Below are positions 35,658-44,973 of a stretch of 64,000 nt of DNA, piece after piece. How positions within the stretch are numbered: position 1 is the first letter of the stretch; each line of letters starts with the position of its first letter. Below the pieces are notes generated by a model. That model ran no database searches, was not told where the DNA came from, and saw only the letters and a program-made list of their open reading frames with translations. The DNA comes from SEAL01 sp032153715 (lineage in GTDB: Bacteria; Patescibacteriota; Saccharimonadia; Saccharimonadales; Saccharimonadaceae), in NCBI GenBank assembly GCA_032153715.1, contig JALDYR010000002.1:124001-188000 (forward strand), written 5' to 3'. The position numbers and the translations under genes are program-made.

Positions 35658-37559
35658 TTAGTACTGCGCTTGTTGCGCGGCTGCTTCTTGAGCGGCACGT
35701 TGGCGCGCCATCTCTTGCATGCGTTTTTCCTCTTCTTGTTGCATTTGCTGGACGGGGTTCGTGGTTACGAGCTGGTGCTCGGTGCGCGAGGCGACCACTT
35801 GGACGTGGACGTGGTTCGAGCCGGCAAAGAACAGCCCCTGTCCGACTGGGAAGTTAGCCAGGCGCTTGCGCTCCTCATCAGTCAATTTAAAGACATCAGC
35901 CAGGACGTCAACCGCACTTGGTGATTGCTTCAAGAGCATTTGCATTGAGCTGTTGGCAACAATGGCACGGCCCATCTTGCTGGCCATAAAGTCTTCCACG
36001 TCCTGACTAATGGTGGTCACGCCGAGGTAGTACTTTCGGGCGCGCTTCGCGAGTGAGAACAGGAAGTTAGCTGAATCCTCATATTTCATCAGCTGCCAAG
36101 CCTCATCGACGATTAGCATACGTTTTTTCAGGTGAGAGCGTGTCACGTTCCAGATGTGACTGAGGACAATATACATCGCCACTGGACGTAGCTCGTCCTC
36201 GAGGTCACGAATATTAAAGACGACCATTTGGTTGTTGATATCAATGTTTGACTGCTGCGAGAAGATACCAGCAAAGGTGCCCGAGGTGTATTTGCGCAGA
36301 CGCTGCGCTAGTGACGGGCCACTGCCCTCCATGTGGATAAGGGTGTCGTACAAGTCCATCATGGTTGGTGGTAGTGAGTTATGTGTCAGTGGATCACTAG
36401 TGATGCCAGCACGGGCATAGGTGTCAATGAGAGCCTGATCAAGGTCGGCTTCCTCGGCTGGTGTCAGACCGGTTGAGGTTGTAATACCGCCAGAAGCGAC
36501 GTGGGCGCCGCCAAGCATCAGGCGAAGGAGCCCGTGGAGTGTCACAAGGTTTGCCCGCAGTGCATCGTCGGCGTCTTCGCTGTCAATGACGCGCGGCAAA
36601 TCAAACGGATTAACGCGCACATCCGAGTTAAGACTAAGGCGAATATAGCTGCCGCCAACGGCATCTGACAATTTCTGGTACTCGTTTTCTGGGTCGATAA
36701 TCAAGATGTCAGCCCCCATCATCATAGAGCGGATCGCCTCCAGCTTGACGGTAAACGACTTACCAGAACCAGACTTTGCAAATACCACCATATTGGCGTT
36801 TTCCAGCGTAAAGCGGTCAAAGATAATCAAGCCGTTATTGTGCATGTTAATGCCATACAAGATGCCTTTTTCTTGCGTCAGGTCGGCACTGGTGAATGGG
36901 AAGCTGGTGCTAATGGCGCCGGTATTCATATTGCGGCGAATTTGTAGCTGGTCGGTCATTTGCGGTGCTGTGGCGTTCAAGCCTTGCTCTTGCTGTGACG
37001 AAGCAACCTTACTAAAGACCAGCTGCTGACCAAAGATTGTTTCAATCTTGTGTTGGACGAAATTCAGTTCGTCCATGCTGTCGGCGTAGAGGGTGATATA
37101 TAGGCCATAGCGGAAGAAACGCTCCGATCCAACTTGGATCTCATCGCGCAGTTCCTCGGCGTCAGATAGGGCTGCTTCAAGACCTGGGTCGCGGGTACGG
37201 CCTTTTTCTTCGTTGATGGCCATGGTTGCCTGCATTTGCGTTACCTTTTTGCGGAGGTTCTTCAGAACGACTTCGCTCTCAACGGGATAAAAGAACATGC
37301 TGACATCAAGCACTTCGTCGATATTAATCACCGAGCTGAGCCAGCCGGTGTAGATCTGGCGCGGGTACGCATAAACGTAAATCGTTCGACCGTATTTGGT
37401 ACCTAGGCGGAAGTAGCTGGCGTGAATTTCAAGGCTGCTTGGCGCCACGAGGTCACGCAAAGTCGTAATACCCTTTAAGAAGGCTTGCTCAACTTCGACT
37501 TGTTCACGCGCTCGTTGCTGAGCGGCGATATCAACGGCATCTAGTTTTTTCTTTGCCAT
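35658..37559 (-). CDS. virB4: VirB4-family type IV secretion ATPase
   Basis: A 633-residue ATPase. The N-terminal half (~40-230) is the CagE/TrbE/VirB-type domain. Walker A is AKSGSGKSF (261-269), followed by ILIIDPENEY, and Walker B is RMLIVDEAW near 468. The motif RARKYYLGVTTISQDVEDFM follows. The Gln/Ala-rich tail is probably disordered. It is the central energising ATPase of type IV secretion. It starts 1 nt after the TraC-like gene's stop. No relaxase or VirD4 coupling protein accompanies it here. Confidence 0.93.
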   Translation of the reverse strand: MAKKKLDAVDIAAQQRAREQVEVEQAFLKGITTLRDLVAPSSLEIHASYFRLGTKYGRTIYVYAYPRQIYTGWLSSVINIDEVLDVSMFFYPVESEVVLKNLRKKVTQMQATMAINEEKGRTRDPGLEAALSDAEELRDEIQVGSERFFRYGLYITLYADSMDELNFVQHKIETIFGQQLVFSKVASSQQEQGLNATAPQMTDQLQIRRNMNTGAISTSFPFTSADLTQEKGILYGINMHNNGLIIFDRFTLENANMVVFAKSGSGKSFTVKLEAIRSMMMGADILIIDPENEYQKLSDAVGGSYIRLSLNSDVRVNPFDLPRVIDSEDADDALRANLVTLHGLLRLMLGGAHVASGGITTSTGLTPAEEADLDQALIDTYARAGITSDPLTHNSLPPTMMDLYDTLIHMEGSGPSLAQRLRKYTSGTFAGIFSQQSNIDINNQMVVFNIRDLEDELRPVAMYIVLSHIWNVTRSHLKKRMLIVDEAWQLMKYEDSANFLFSLAKRARKYYLGVTTISQDVEDFMASKMGRAIVANSSMQMLLKQSPSAVDVLADVFKLTDEERKRLANFPVGQGLFFAGSNHVHVQVVASRTEHQLVTTNPVQQMQQEEEKRMQEMARQRAAQEAAAQQAQY

Positions 37560-37560
37560 A

Positions 37561-38421
37561 TTACATCTCCTCCCTAATCAAGTGCGGCTTTGGTGCTTCA
37601 CCCTGCCCCTTGCGGACGTACATCGCGGTGATACTTTCAAAGTTGCCGAGCGGCTCGCGCACGGCGGTGTCGGGGTTGTAGAAGTTATAGAATAGCTCAC
37701 CGAGTTCTTTGGTGTTTAGTTGGACGCACTTGACGCCAAGCTGGAAGAGGCCGCTCATAACAGAGTCAACGTGGTTTTTAATTTCATCCTTTGCCTTTTC
37801 ATACTGGGCGTGGTCAACGACAATGGCGCGCTGCTGCGGGGCACCGCCAAAGATCGTTCCAAACAAGCTCTTACTGCCACGTTTAACGGTGTTAATGTCA
37901 CCGTGTGGCCAGTATGGAATAATCACATAAAAACTTTTATCCATAATGTTGGCTTCTTGTGACAGGGTGTCGATAAAGTCGATGTAGTCATCGGTCAGGA
38001 CGTTAAGAAGCATGTTTTCCTGGTCGCGGCGAATATTTGTTAGGCGCTCCAGGTATGGCCCAATATCGACGCGCTGTGAGCGAATGAGAATTTGAACTGG
38101 GAAATACAGTGAATTGAGGAAGTTCTGGTAGCTGTATTCAATACCTTCGCGTTCCTTGCTGCTCATCAGGTCGAAGTTAATTGACTTGCAGGCAACAACG
38201 GCACGGAAACTGCCATCGTTCATGACAACCATGTTGTCGCGCAGCTCAGAAAACAGCAAACTGTTTTGCGTGGTGTTTGGATTTGTCGGTGCTGCTGGTG
38301 GTGTCTTGGCGTCAGTTGGACTAACTGGCGCACCGGCGTTAGGTACGGGAACAGGGCCAGGCTGAGGCTGGCCGGGCTGCATTGGTGGACCCATTTGCGG
38401 TGCTTGATTGTTTGGTGGCAT
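37561..38421 (-). CDS. TraC-like type IV secretion accessory protein
   Basis: A 286-residue protein. A Pro/Gln/Met-rich start of about 50 residues precedes a domain (SELRDNMVVMNDGSFRAVVACKSINFDLMSSKE, FPVQILIRSQRVDIGPYLERL, FYVIIPYWPHGD) like the TraC-type N-terminal module often placed between PrgI and VirB4 in Gram-positive and CPR loci. It is not a piece broken off VirB4, because the next gene has its own complete N-terminal domain. The C-terminus (GVKCVQLNTKELGELFYNFYNPD) is typical of this module. No Walker motifs are visible, so it is not an ATPase. It is probably a cytoplasmic partner of VirB4. Confidence 0.7.
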   Translation of the reverse strand: MPPNNQAPQMGPPMQPGQPQPGPVPVPNAGAPVSPTDAKTPPAAPTNPNTTQNSLLFSELRDNMVVMNDGSFRAVVACKSINFDLMSSKEREGIEYSYQNFLNSLYFPVQILIRSQRVDIGPYLERLTNIRRDQENMLLNVLTDDYIDFIDTLSQEANIMDKSFYVIIPYWPHGDINTVKRGSKSLFGTIFGGAPQQRAIVVDHAQYEKAKDEIKNHVDSVMSGLFQLGVKCVQLNTKELGELFYNFYNPDTAVREPLGNFESITAMYVRKGQGEAPKPHLIREEM

Positions 38422-38440
38422 TATTTCTCCCCACTCCCCT

Positions 38441-39397
38441 CTAACGTAAAGAAATTGTTACTTCATCCCCGTCTGAAAGCTGTTTATCTTGCTTTTCGAG
38501 TCGATCCGCTTCCTCTTTGAGGGTTTGGACACTGACATCATCGCGGTAGGCAAGTTCCTCGTAACGTTTTCTAGCAGGGTCTATTGTATCAGGTTGCGGG
38601 GGTGTTTCGCTAGTGGTTAGTTGCGGCACGGCCGCCTCTTCAGCGAGGCCTGTCGCGAGAGCGACAGCGTCACGTTGGGCGGCGGTCAGATATTGTCCAG
38701 AGTCTGGGTTGAACGACGGCGTCAGGTCGGCAAAGGTTGGTTCAGTTGGCGTCGTAAGGAGTGGATTTTCGGCGGCTGTCTGTACGATTGTAGGCCGGTT
38801 ACTTTGCTGCATGTTTGCAACAGCCCCTTGACGGCGCGCGTCGGCGCTTGCTTGCAGGCGCTGATCGAGTGAGGCGGCTTCGGCGGTTGTATCATCCATC
38901 ATATCTGGGGTGCTGCGTGATTCGTAGTACAGGTCTTGGCTAATAGACGTATCCGGTGCCGCCACGCCCTCACCGCGCACTGACCAGCCATGACTATCAA
39001 CCAGGTTCGCTAGGTAATCCAGGCGACGAGTCGCTTCTTCTTCGCCAAAGGTCTTAGTGAGGATGCGATCTGCGTCTTTTGGGGGGATGATTGTCACGAA
39101 CGAATCAATGCCGTCCGGCTGCCAAAAGCGTTTGCGTGATTTGAGGAAGTAGAACTGCACGACAGCCGACAAGTATGTTTCCATTGGCTGGTCTTTGCGA
39201 AGTGGCAGTGCGAGGACAGCAAAGAACAAAATGAACGGCATTGGAATGATTGCCAATGGAATAAAGATCGTCGAAAGTCCCCACGCCCCTGCCCCGGAGA
39301 TTGCCACGACGATCAAGTAAATAAACTGTCGAAAGCTAAACGGACCGATTAACTTATCGTCCGCCTCGACGTCTTGAGGAACCTTATAAACCGCCAT
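38441..39397 (-). CDS. PrgI-family type IV secretion membrane protein
   Basis: A 318-residue protein. Residues 1-90 match PrgI/VirB3-like proteins: YKVPQDVEADDKLIGPFSFRQFIYLIVVAISGAGAWGL, two membrane helices, and the following FLKSRKRFWQPDG. The remaining ~220 residues are hydrophilic, Gln/Thr/Ala rich and probably disordered, making it much longer than usual PrgI (~120). PrgI gives VirB4 a membrane platform. It lies 19 nt before the TraC-like gene and 58 nt after the VirB6-like gene. Confidence 0.85.
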   Translation of the reverse strand: MAVYKVPQDVEADDKLIGPFSFRQFIYLIVVAISGAGAWGLSTIFIPLAIIPMPFILFFAVLALPLRKDQPMETYLSAVVQFYFLKSRKRFWQPDGIDSFVTIIPPKDADRILTKTFGEEEATRRLDYLANLVDSHGWSVRGEGVAAPDTSISQDLYYESRSTPDMMDDTTAEAASLDQRLQASADARRQGAVANMQQSNRPTIVQTAAENPLLTTPTEPTFADLTPSFNPDSGQYLTAAQRDAVALATGLAEEAAVPQLTTSETPPQPDTIDPARKRYEELAYRDDVSVQTLKEEADRLEKQDKQLSDGDEVTISLR

Positions 39398-39455
39398 ATA
39401 TCTGCTACCTAGTGTAGCGTATTGCTAATGGTTTTGCGAGGTTGATTACGACTAC

Positions 39456-41561
39456 TTACACGGCTCGTTGCTCTAGCGCAGTTCGAACATCTTGGCTGAG
39501 GTGTTTTGATAGCTCCTTATTATCAACGATACGCTTGGCTTGATCTCTGGATATAGCACCAGGAGACCCCAATGCAATTCTGAGCGAGTCTGGTTTTTGA
39601 GCAACAAGCTCGGCGTCGGGCATTTGCCATGTGCTTGCGCTACTAGATACATCGGTCATCGACTTGCCAGACACCGCCTGATCCATGAGGTCCTTGGCTG
39701 CTCCCTTGACTCCGCTGTTATTGTCAATCATATTGCGCCTTACGTCATCCATAACGGAGCCAAAAACAGACGATCCATCGCTATTTAGCGTGCCAGGGCT
39801 AGTTAAGTTTGTCATAGACTTTCGATATTCCTTGAGGCCTGGACCTCCTGATTTCAATAGCATATTTTGGAATGCCCTAGCAGCAACACTATCTCCTTTG
39901 GCAACAGCTTTTTCAAATTCGGTGCCAATCGATGCAACGTCACCTGGGGCAAAAGTGGCGCTAAGCTCTACGTCTTTAATTGCTTCCGCAGTAGCTTTCG
40001 CAACTTGTGCTGCGATTGCTTCTTTGACATCTTTTTCTCCTGAAGCGGCACCTAAGGCCCCTTCTACGCTCATGCCATCTTTTGGATTAGCGATATTATC
40101 ACGTAACCGTGAATTTTGAGCGATGTTTGCAGCACTGACTGCGGCTTGATTGATTGCGCTTTGCTGGGCGTATTCACGAGCAGTCTCGTCTGATAGATTA
40201 AAGCCCGCTTCAGCTGCCTCTAGCCCGCTTTTTGCCGCCCTGCTTCGTGAGTTACGTCGCGCATTGCGACGCGTACCGCCCGCGCTAAATATGTTCGCCA
40301 TACTTCTTGGATTGTTAAGCGCTCTTGCTTGTCGTTCTTGCTGCTGCCGTTCCCGGACTGCTGCAATTTTATCTCGATTACTCTTATTAAGGCTGCCGCC
40401 ACGATTTTGAATAGCGCCAGCAAGTTTACCGCCAATAGCTCCGGCTGCGGCGAGAGCTCCCTGGAGTACTGACCATACAGCTAGAAGCGGTGCGATAGAG
40501 ATACCTGCCGCGACAAGCCCGAGTGTCATAGTTGTACTACCAGACCCGCAGTCCCCTGTCGCCACCTGGGCATTCTCTGCAGTGCTTGTTATTGCAGGTA
40601 ATGTAATACATTTTTCTCCATCGGTTTTATAGGGCGTATTTTGTCCTGCGGCAAGAATGACGGCGCTTGCAAGTTGGCCCGACCCAAATAATAGGGCGAC
40701 GATTGGAAATACCATAAGTAATTGCCAAAACATATTGAGCCATTTGCTGTAGTATTTTTCTGTGTTAGGTAGTAGATAGGCAACAAACGCAATTGGAGAT
40801 AAAACGACAAGAAGAATGATAATCGCTTTTCGAAGTAATAAAATAACAATAATTATGAGCGCTGTAATGACAACAAGCGCGACCATCGGTCCAAGGATCG
40901 GAAGGATATACCAAATTACGGCAACAGACGCTAAGGCTGCAATTGCAATAGTGGACAATGTCCCCCCTTCTTGTAGATTGACCCCTCCTCCGGGTGGCAT
41001 TGCGGCGCGGTCATTGATTTGACCCGCCATATTGGTAAGTGAGTCTTTAATGACGTATCCGAGAAAGTTTGAAATATCAACAAGTCCTTGGCATATATAA
41101 TATGAGATATTAACCAAAATCGCCGCAATGATAAGTCGCGGAAGCATTTTTTTGATTCCGTAGTTAGATAATCCGGCGCCGGTAATCTGGGAGTAGATGA
41201 TTATCACGAAGGCAATAATGAACATAACGTTAGCAATATTGCGCGCCATTTCCCATGCACCCCTTGTTCCGTTGACGTCATTTCCAACTAGTTCGGGTTC
41301 AACTTGTAGAAAGTAGTCTGCGAGCACGCTGAACGAAGCATCTCCAACCTTGGCTGCACCTTCAATGACAGGACATAATATCCAGCCAATTTTTTCAATA
41401 GCACAGGTAGTACCATCTTCTTCGGGGTTGGTTGCTGTTGTCGTACTGCCATCGGTCTGATTGGGGTCTACAGGTTGTGCGGCAACGCTAACGCTAAAAG
41501 AGACCTGCAGAACGAACATGCAGGCGACAAAAATACTTGAGAGTTTAATGAAGTGATGCAT
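39456..41561 (-). CDS. VirB6/TrbL-like polytopic membrane protein, copy 1
   Basis: A 701-residue protein with a signal-like segment (1-28), an extracytoplasmic region with conserved Cys (CAIEKIGWILCPVIEG), then about six helices (~105-380) holding ARNIANVMFIIAFVIIIYSQITG and MLPRLIIAAILVNISYYICQGL. The last ~300 residues are a hydrophilic, Ala-rich cytoplasmic tail. Family VirB6 proteins form the inner membrane pore. A close paralogue lies at 47742-49745 with the same Cys signature and helix pattern but a different tail. Confidence 0.8.
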   Translation of the reverse strand: MHHFIKLSSIFVACMFVLQVSFSVSVAAQPVDPNQTDGSTTTATNPEEDGTTCAIEKIGWILCPVIEGAAKVGDASFSVLADYFLQVEPELVGNDVNGTRGAWEMARNIANVMFIIAFVIIIYSQITGAGLSNYGIKKMLPRLIIAAILVNISYYICQGLVDISNFLGYVIKDSLTNMAGQINDRAAMPPGGGVNLQEGGTLSTIAIAALASVAVIWYILPILGPMVALVVITALIIIVILLLRKAIIILLVVLSPIAFVAYLLPNTEKYYSKWLNMFWQLLMVFPIVALLFGSGQLASAVILAAGQNTPYKTDGEKCITLPAITSTAENAQVATGDCGSGSTTMTLGLVAAGISIAPLLAVWSVLQGALAAAGAIGGKLAGAIQNRGGSLNKSNRDKIAAVRERQQQERQARALNNPRSMANIFSAGGTRRNARRNSRSRAAKSGLEAAEAGFNLSDETAREYAQQSAINQAAVSAANIAQNSRLRDNIANPKDGMSVEGALGAASGEKDVKEAIAAQVAKATAEAIKDVELSATFAPGDVASIGTEFEKAVAKGDSVAARAFQNMLLKSGGPGLKEYRKSMTNLTSPGTLNSDGSSVFGSVMDDVRRNMIDNNSGVKGAAKDLMDQAVSGKSMTDVSSSASTWQMPDAELVAQKPDSLRIALGSPGAISRDQAKRIVDNKELSKHLSQDVRTALEQRAV

Positions 41562-41599
41562 TTTTATTTTTCACCTTATATACATAGGGTACGCTAAGG

Positions 41600-41635
41600 A
41601 AAAGGCTTATGCAATATGCATAAGCCTTTTTAAAG
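41600..41635. terminator. Bidirectional terminator
   Basis: A near-perfect 13-14-bp hairpin (41600-41613 with 41617-41630, 3-nt loop) with T runs on both strands. It lies after the 291-residue gene and before the VirB6-like gene, in the minus direction. Confidence 0.8.
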
Positions 41636-41651
41636 GGTTTATATAATGAGG

Positions 41652-42527
41652 CTAGTTGACTTGCTGAGCTTGGAGCTGACGAAGTTCTGCTAGCACGCGC
41701 GGATCATCATTTTCCCACATATCAACTTGCATAATCGATTGCTGCTCACCCGCTATGGCGATTTTAAATAACGTTAGAGCAGATTCTTCAACCACGCCAT
41801 CTCTACGTACCTTCTGGACTTCAATAACGCGGCCCGCATCTTCACCAAATGAGTGCCCCATGAATTCAGAGTTCGAAATGTGCGGGTAACTGCGAACGAC
41901 AGTGTTTACATCGAGGATAGCTCCGTTTGTATCACCTATTTTTGCTGCTGTTGCGTTATATTTAGGTGTATCTGGATCAATGCTTAACTGTAGAAGTTTG
42001 CGACCATGCTCGATCTTGGTCCCCTGCGAGTCTGCCTGAAAGATGCTGACGGTAAAGTCTCGAAGTAATTGCTCGTCTGTGTAGTCACGTTTATCAGCGG
42101 GAAGCGGCTCATCAAGTTTAAGTAGCGCATTTTCCGTGTCGTTGGTATATTTTTTCATAATCTCGATAACTTGCGGCTTGTACTTCTCGGCCTCTTCACC
42201 AAGGAGTGATAGACGAGTGTATTCGTCAAGTTCACGAGTTTGCTCGGACGACATAGCGTTAATGTCATCAAGCGTATACGCAGTCTTCTCTTCCATACCA
42301 GGTACGAGCGGTGCCTCGACGGCAGGTTTTGTTGAAAGGACTTCAGAAGATTCCTTACCGAGTAATTTTGGTCCCATGATTCCTGCGCCAAGCCCTAAGG
42401 CGAGCGATCCCGCGGCAATTGCGGCGATCGTTTTTAGACGCTTGCGTCCTAGCGCCTCTGCGCCAGCCGCTTCGTGGTTTGGTTGATATGGAGCTTGGGC
42501 TGTTTCGTGATTTTGATTCATCACCAT
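41652..42527 (-). CDS. Single-pass membrane protein of unknown function, 291 aa
   Basis: I do not recognise a family. Residues 1-30 are polar, 33-52 form a membrane helix (TIAAIAAGSLALGLGAGIMG), and about 240 residues follow outside, mostly helical (LDDINAMSSEQTRELDEYTRL, AEKYKPQVIEIMKKYTNDTENALLKL) and then beta-rich (NGAILDVNTVVRSYPHISNSEF). It has its own terminator at 41600-41635 and a likely minus-strand -10 near 42615. It stands between secretion genes, so an envelope-associated partner is possible but unproven. MVM at the start leaves the exact start open by two codons. Confidence 0.6.
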   Translation of the reverse strand: MVMNQNHETAQAPYQPNHEAAGAEALGRKRLKTIAAIAAGSLALGLGAGIMGPKLLGKESSEVLSTKPAVEAPLVPGMEEKTAYTLDDINAMSSEQTRELDEYTRLSLLGEEAEKYKPQVIEIMKKYTNDTENALLKLDEPLPADKRDYTDEQLLRDFTVSIFQADSQGTKIEHGRKLLQLSIDPDTPKYNATAAKIGDTNGAILDVNTVVRSYPHISNSEFMGHSFGEDAGRVIEVQKVRRDGVVEESALTLFKIAIAGEQQSIMQVDMWENDDPRVLAELRQLQAQQVN

Positions 42528-42688
42528 AGCGCTTGGTCCTCTCGTGGGGTTATTTTAAATAGTTTATAACAGACTATTTACTAAATTACTAATGTATTAC
42601 AATGTTATTATAACCTAAATTTTAAGGAAAAGCAATAGTTTTTTATAACCTACCACTACATTTGGTAGAAACGACCAAGGTCAACCCC

Positions 42689-44176
42689 CTACTGCGGGGC
42701 ATTGGCTGGGTGAAGGAATTTGTCAACGAAGTCAAGTGATGGCTTAACCATTTCTTCTTCGTAGCCAAGGTGTTTTTTACCTGGCAAGATCAAAGCGTCA
42801 GACGGCACGCCAAGGGTGCGGAGCTTGTCGCGCATTTGATAGGCTTGGCCAGGATCGATCAGCCAGTCCTGTTCATAACCAGCGAGGTAAGTTGGTGGAC
42901 TGAGGGCGCTGGCAAATAACGCTGGTGAGGCCGAGTTAAAGTTATCCATACACTCAAGGAATTTCTTTGACGTCAGGCGACGGGCATTTTCTGATTGCTC
43001 GCCACTAATGCCGCCACTACTGCTGCCGGTTTGAGCGCCTTCGATTTGACGAGAAATGATTTCGGTCGACAGGCTACTGGACTGAGCGTTATGCGCTAGC
43101 GAAAGGACGTCAGTGACGGTGCCGAGCGAGTCGCCATTAATAATTGAATCAAAGTTATTATCACCAATCCCCCCGCCGTAGTCAGCCTTTGGGCTGAGAC
43201 CCGAGCCGCCATTTAACTGTCCGGTGACATCAATCAGGCCGTTGAGGTCGGTTGGAACGCAGGTGGAGTGATACATCCCGATAGCAAAGGCTTCGGGGCC
43301 TTTAAAGATGGCGGTGTAGGCATTCGTTGGGGCTGACCAACCAACGGCGACCTTGGCGCCAGTTTTACCACTGCCGGCAGCGCGCATGGCCAAGCTGCCA
43401 CCCGCGCTATCACCCCAGATAGCGATTCGATTTGGATCAACGCCGTACATGCTGGCATTATTACGCACGTGTCGGATCGCGCGCATAACGTCTTCATATT
43501 GGTAATAAATGCCACTCGACCCAAGACGGTAGCTCGCCTCAAAAGTTGTGTAACCACGTTCATTGGCTTTTGGTGAAACCTTACCGCCCGTGCCGTCGTC
43601 AACGACCCAGCCGCCGCCATTGAGGAAGATGATCGCTGGATTATTGTCGCCAGAGGCTTTATGGACGCGCAGCGGCTGGAGCTTGCCTGCCCCGTTGACG
43701 TATTGGCCATACGTATTGTCTTGAACGCTGTCGGCCTCGGTACCATCACCACCATTCAGTTTGTTGATGTCCCTGTTAAGTTCGGCTAGGCTATCGATGG
43801 TCTTTTCGAGCTGATCAGTGGCGCGCTCAGTACTATCAACATTGGTCGAGATTTGTTCTTCGATTTCGGCCTCGGTAGAGCTACCAGTGTCGCCTGTTTC
43901 TTTCGCTTGGGAACCCTCTTCGCAGATATTGCGATGCTCTTCATCGTGTGTAATCAGATAGTCAGAGCAGTCAATGCCGTTATAGCCATCGACGCAGGCA
44001 TTTTTTTCACTGGCAACTTTGTACTGCTGACAAAAGCTTGGCGCCTCTTGGGCGGCTGCAAGTTGCGGAAAGATGGCAACCCCTGACGAGCTAAGGGTGA
44101 GGATGGCGACGAGTGTAATGCTGCTGAGTTGCTTGAACGAGCGAACAAGAGTTGAAAATAATGTTTGTGTTTTCAT
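42689..44176 (-). CDS. Secreted alpha/beta hydrolase (esterase/lipase type)
   Basis: A 495-residue protein with a signal peptide (1-42), a Cys-rich segment (43-90) and a coiled coil (~100-140). An alpha/beta hydrolase domain follows: the oxyanion segment FLNGGGW (183-190), the nucleophile Ser257 in GDSAGG, and a late Asp/His region (GYEQDWLIDPGQAYQMRDKL, PGKKHLGYE). The usual HGGGW has Asn186 in place of His. It stands between secretion genes in the same direction. It could deacylate host envelope lipids or glycans, which is inference. Confidence 0.78.
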   Translation of the reverse strand: MKTQTLFSTLVRSFKQLSSITLVAILTLSSSGVAIFPQLAAAQEAPSFCQQYKVASEKNACVDGYNGIDCSDYLITHDEEHRNICEEGSQAKETGDTGSSTEAEIEEQISTNVDSTERATDQLEKTIDSLAELNRDINKLNGGDGTEADSVQDNTYGQYVNGAGKLQPLRVHKASGDNNPAIIFLNGGGWVVDDGTGGKVSPKANERGYTTFEASYRLGSSGIYYQYEDVMRAIRHVRNNASMYGVDPNRIAIWGDSAGGSLAMRAAGSGKTGAKVAVGWSAPTNAYTAIFKGPEAFAIGMYHSTCVPTDLNGLIDVTGQLNGGSGLSPKADYGGGIGDNNFDSIINGDSLGTVTDVLSLAHNAQSSSLSTEIISRQIEGAQTGSSSGGISGEQSENARRLTSKKFLECMDNFNSASPALFASALSPPTYLAGYEQDWLIDPGQAYQMRDKLRTLGVPSDALILPGKKHLGYEEEMVKPSLDFVDKFLHPANAPQ

Positions 44177-44297
44177 ATTATGTCATTAGAATACAGGAAT
44201 CTAAATTTAAGGACAAGCAGATTGGCCCCTCTACTCGTTTATGCTTATTGTGGTGTATACTCGGGGTAGATAAGAATAAAAGGAATAACACCGACAC

Positions 44298-44966
44298 ATG
44301 GTAAAAAGCAAGCGATCGAAAAAAGCAAAACGATTTGGACAGCTGCGCGCGTCTGTTTTGAAAAACAAGACGCTACAAAAGGGATTGCTATTTGCGGGTG
44401 GCGCGGTGGCGCTCGGTGCGCTCGGCTATACGATTATTAATATGCCGGTTTTAAATCCTGGCTCAAAGTCCGGTGTTGGCGCCGATGGCTATAGTGTCAG
44501 TGAAGTAAAAGGTGGTGATCTCGGCGTGGCTGATGTCACCAAGAAAACACTTGTCGAGCAAGAGCTGCAGTCAGTCGCGGGGCGCGTCGGTAACGTTAAT
44601 AAGTCCGGCGTGATTAACATGAATGGCAATAAAGGTCAGACGGCAACGTACTATTTTGAGGCAAAATCAGACAAGTCGGTGAAACATAGTTTTTATGTTG
44701 ATGTGATGCAGTATAAGAGCGAGGCGGCCTATCAGAGCGCCGATGTCTTTAAGGGTACTGGGGACGCTGGTACTGTTGCGGGATTGAAGGCGGGTTATTT
44801 ACCGGCAGCGACAATTGCCGGCGAGCGTGAGTATGCACTGCTCGTGACAAAAGGTTGGAATTCGTATAAATTTGCCATTTCACAGCCGATTAAAAAACTG
44901 ACGATTACTGAACCAGTCGCGCAGGCGATTCTAAAGACCATCGCGGAACAGTCAGATTTACAGTAA
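44298..44966 (+). CDS. Single-pass membrane protein of unknown function, 222 aa
   Basis: I do not recognise it. A very basic start (KSKRSKKAKRFGQL), a membrane helix at ~31-52 (LLFAGGAVALGALGYTIINM) and an extracytoplasmic domain of about 160 residues with alternating strands (ATYYFEAKSDKSVKHSFYVDVMQYKS, EREYALLVTKGWNSYKFAIS). It is the only plus-strand gene inside the 25-kb minus-strand block, with TATACT at 44257-44262 about 36 nt before the ATG. AAAGGA lies 14 nt upstream. Its end lies 7 nt from the convergent 922-residue gene. Confidence 0.65.
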   Translation: MVKSKRSKKAKRFGQLRASVLKNKTLQKGLLFAGGAVALGALGYTIINMPVLNPGSKSGVGADGYSVSEVKGGDLGVADVTKKTLVEQELQSVAGRVGNVNKSGVINMNGNKGQTATYYFEAKSDKSVKHSFYVDVMQYKSEAAYQSADVFKGTGDAGTVAGLKAGYLPAATIAGEREYALLVTKGWNSYKFAISQPIKKLTITEPVAQAILKTIAEQSDLQ

Positions 44967-44973
44967 CGCTTCC

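Noticed and set aside
37561..38421. The 286-residue gene as the broken N-terminus of VirB4
   Set aside because: The following gene has its own complete N-terminal VirB4 domain, start codon and normal length, so these are two genes.
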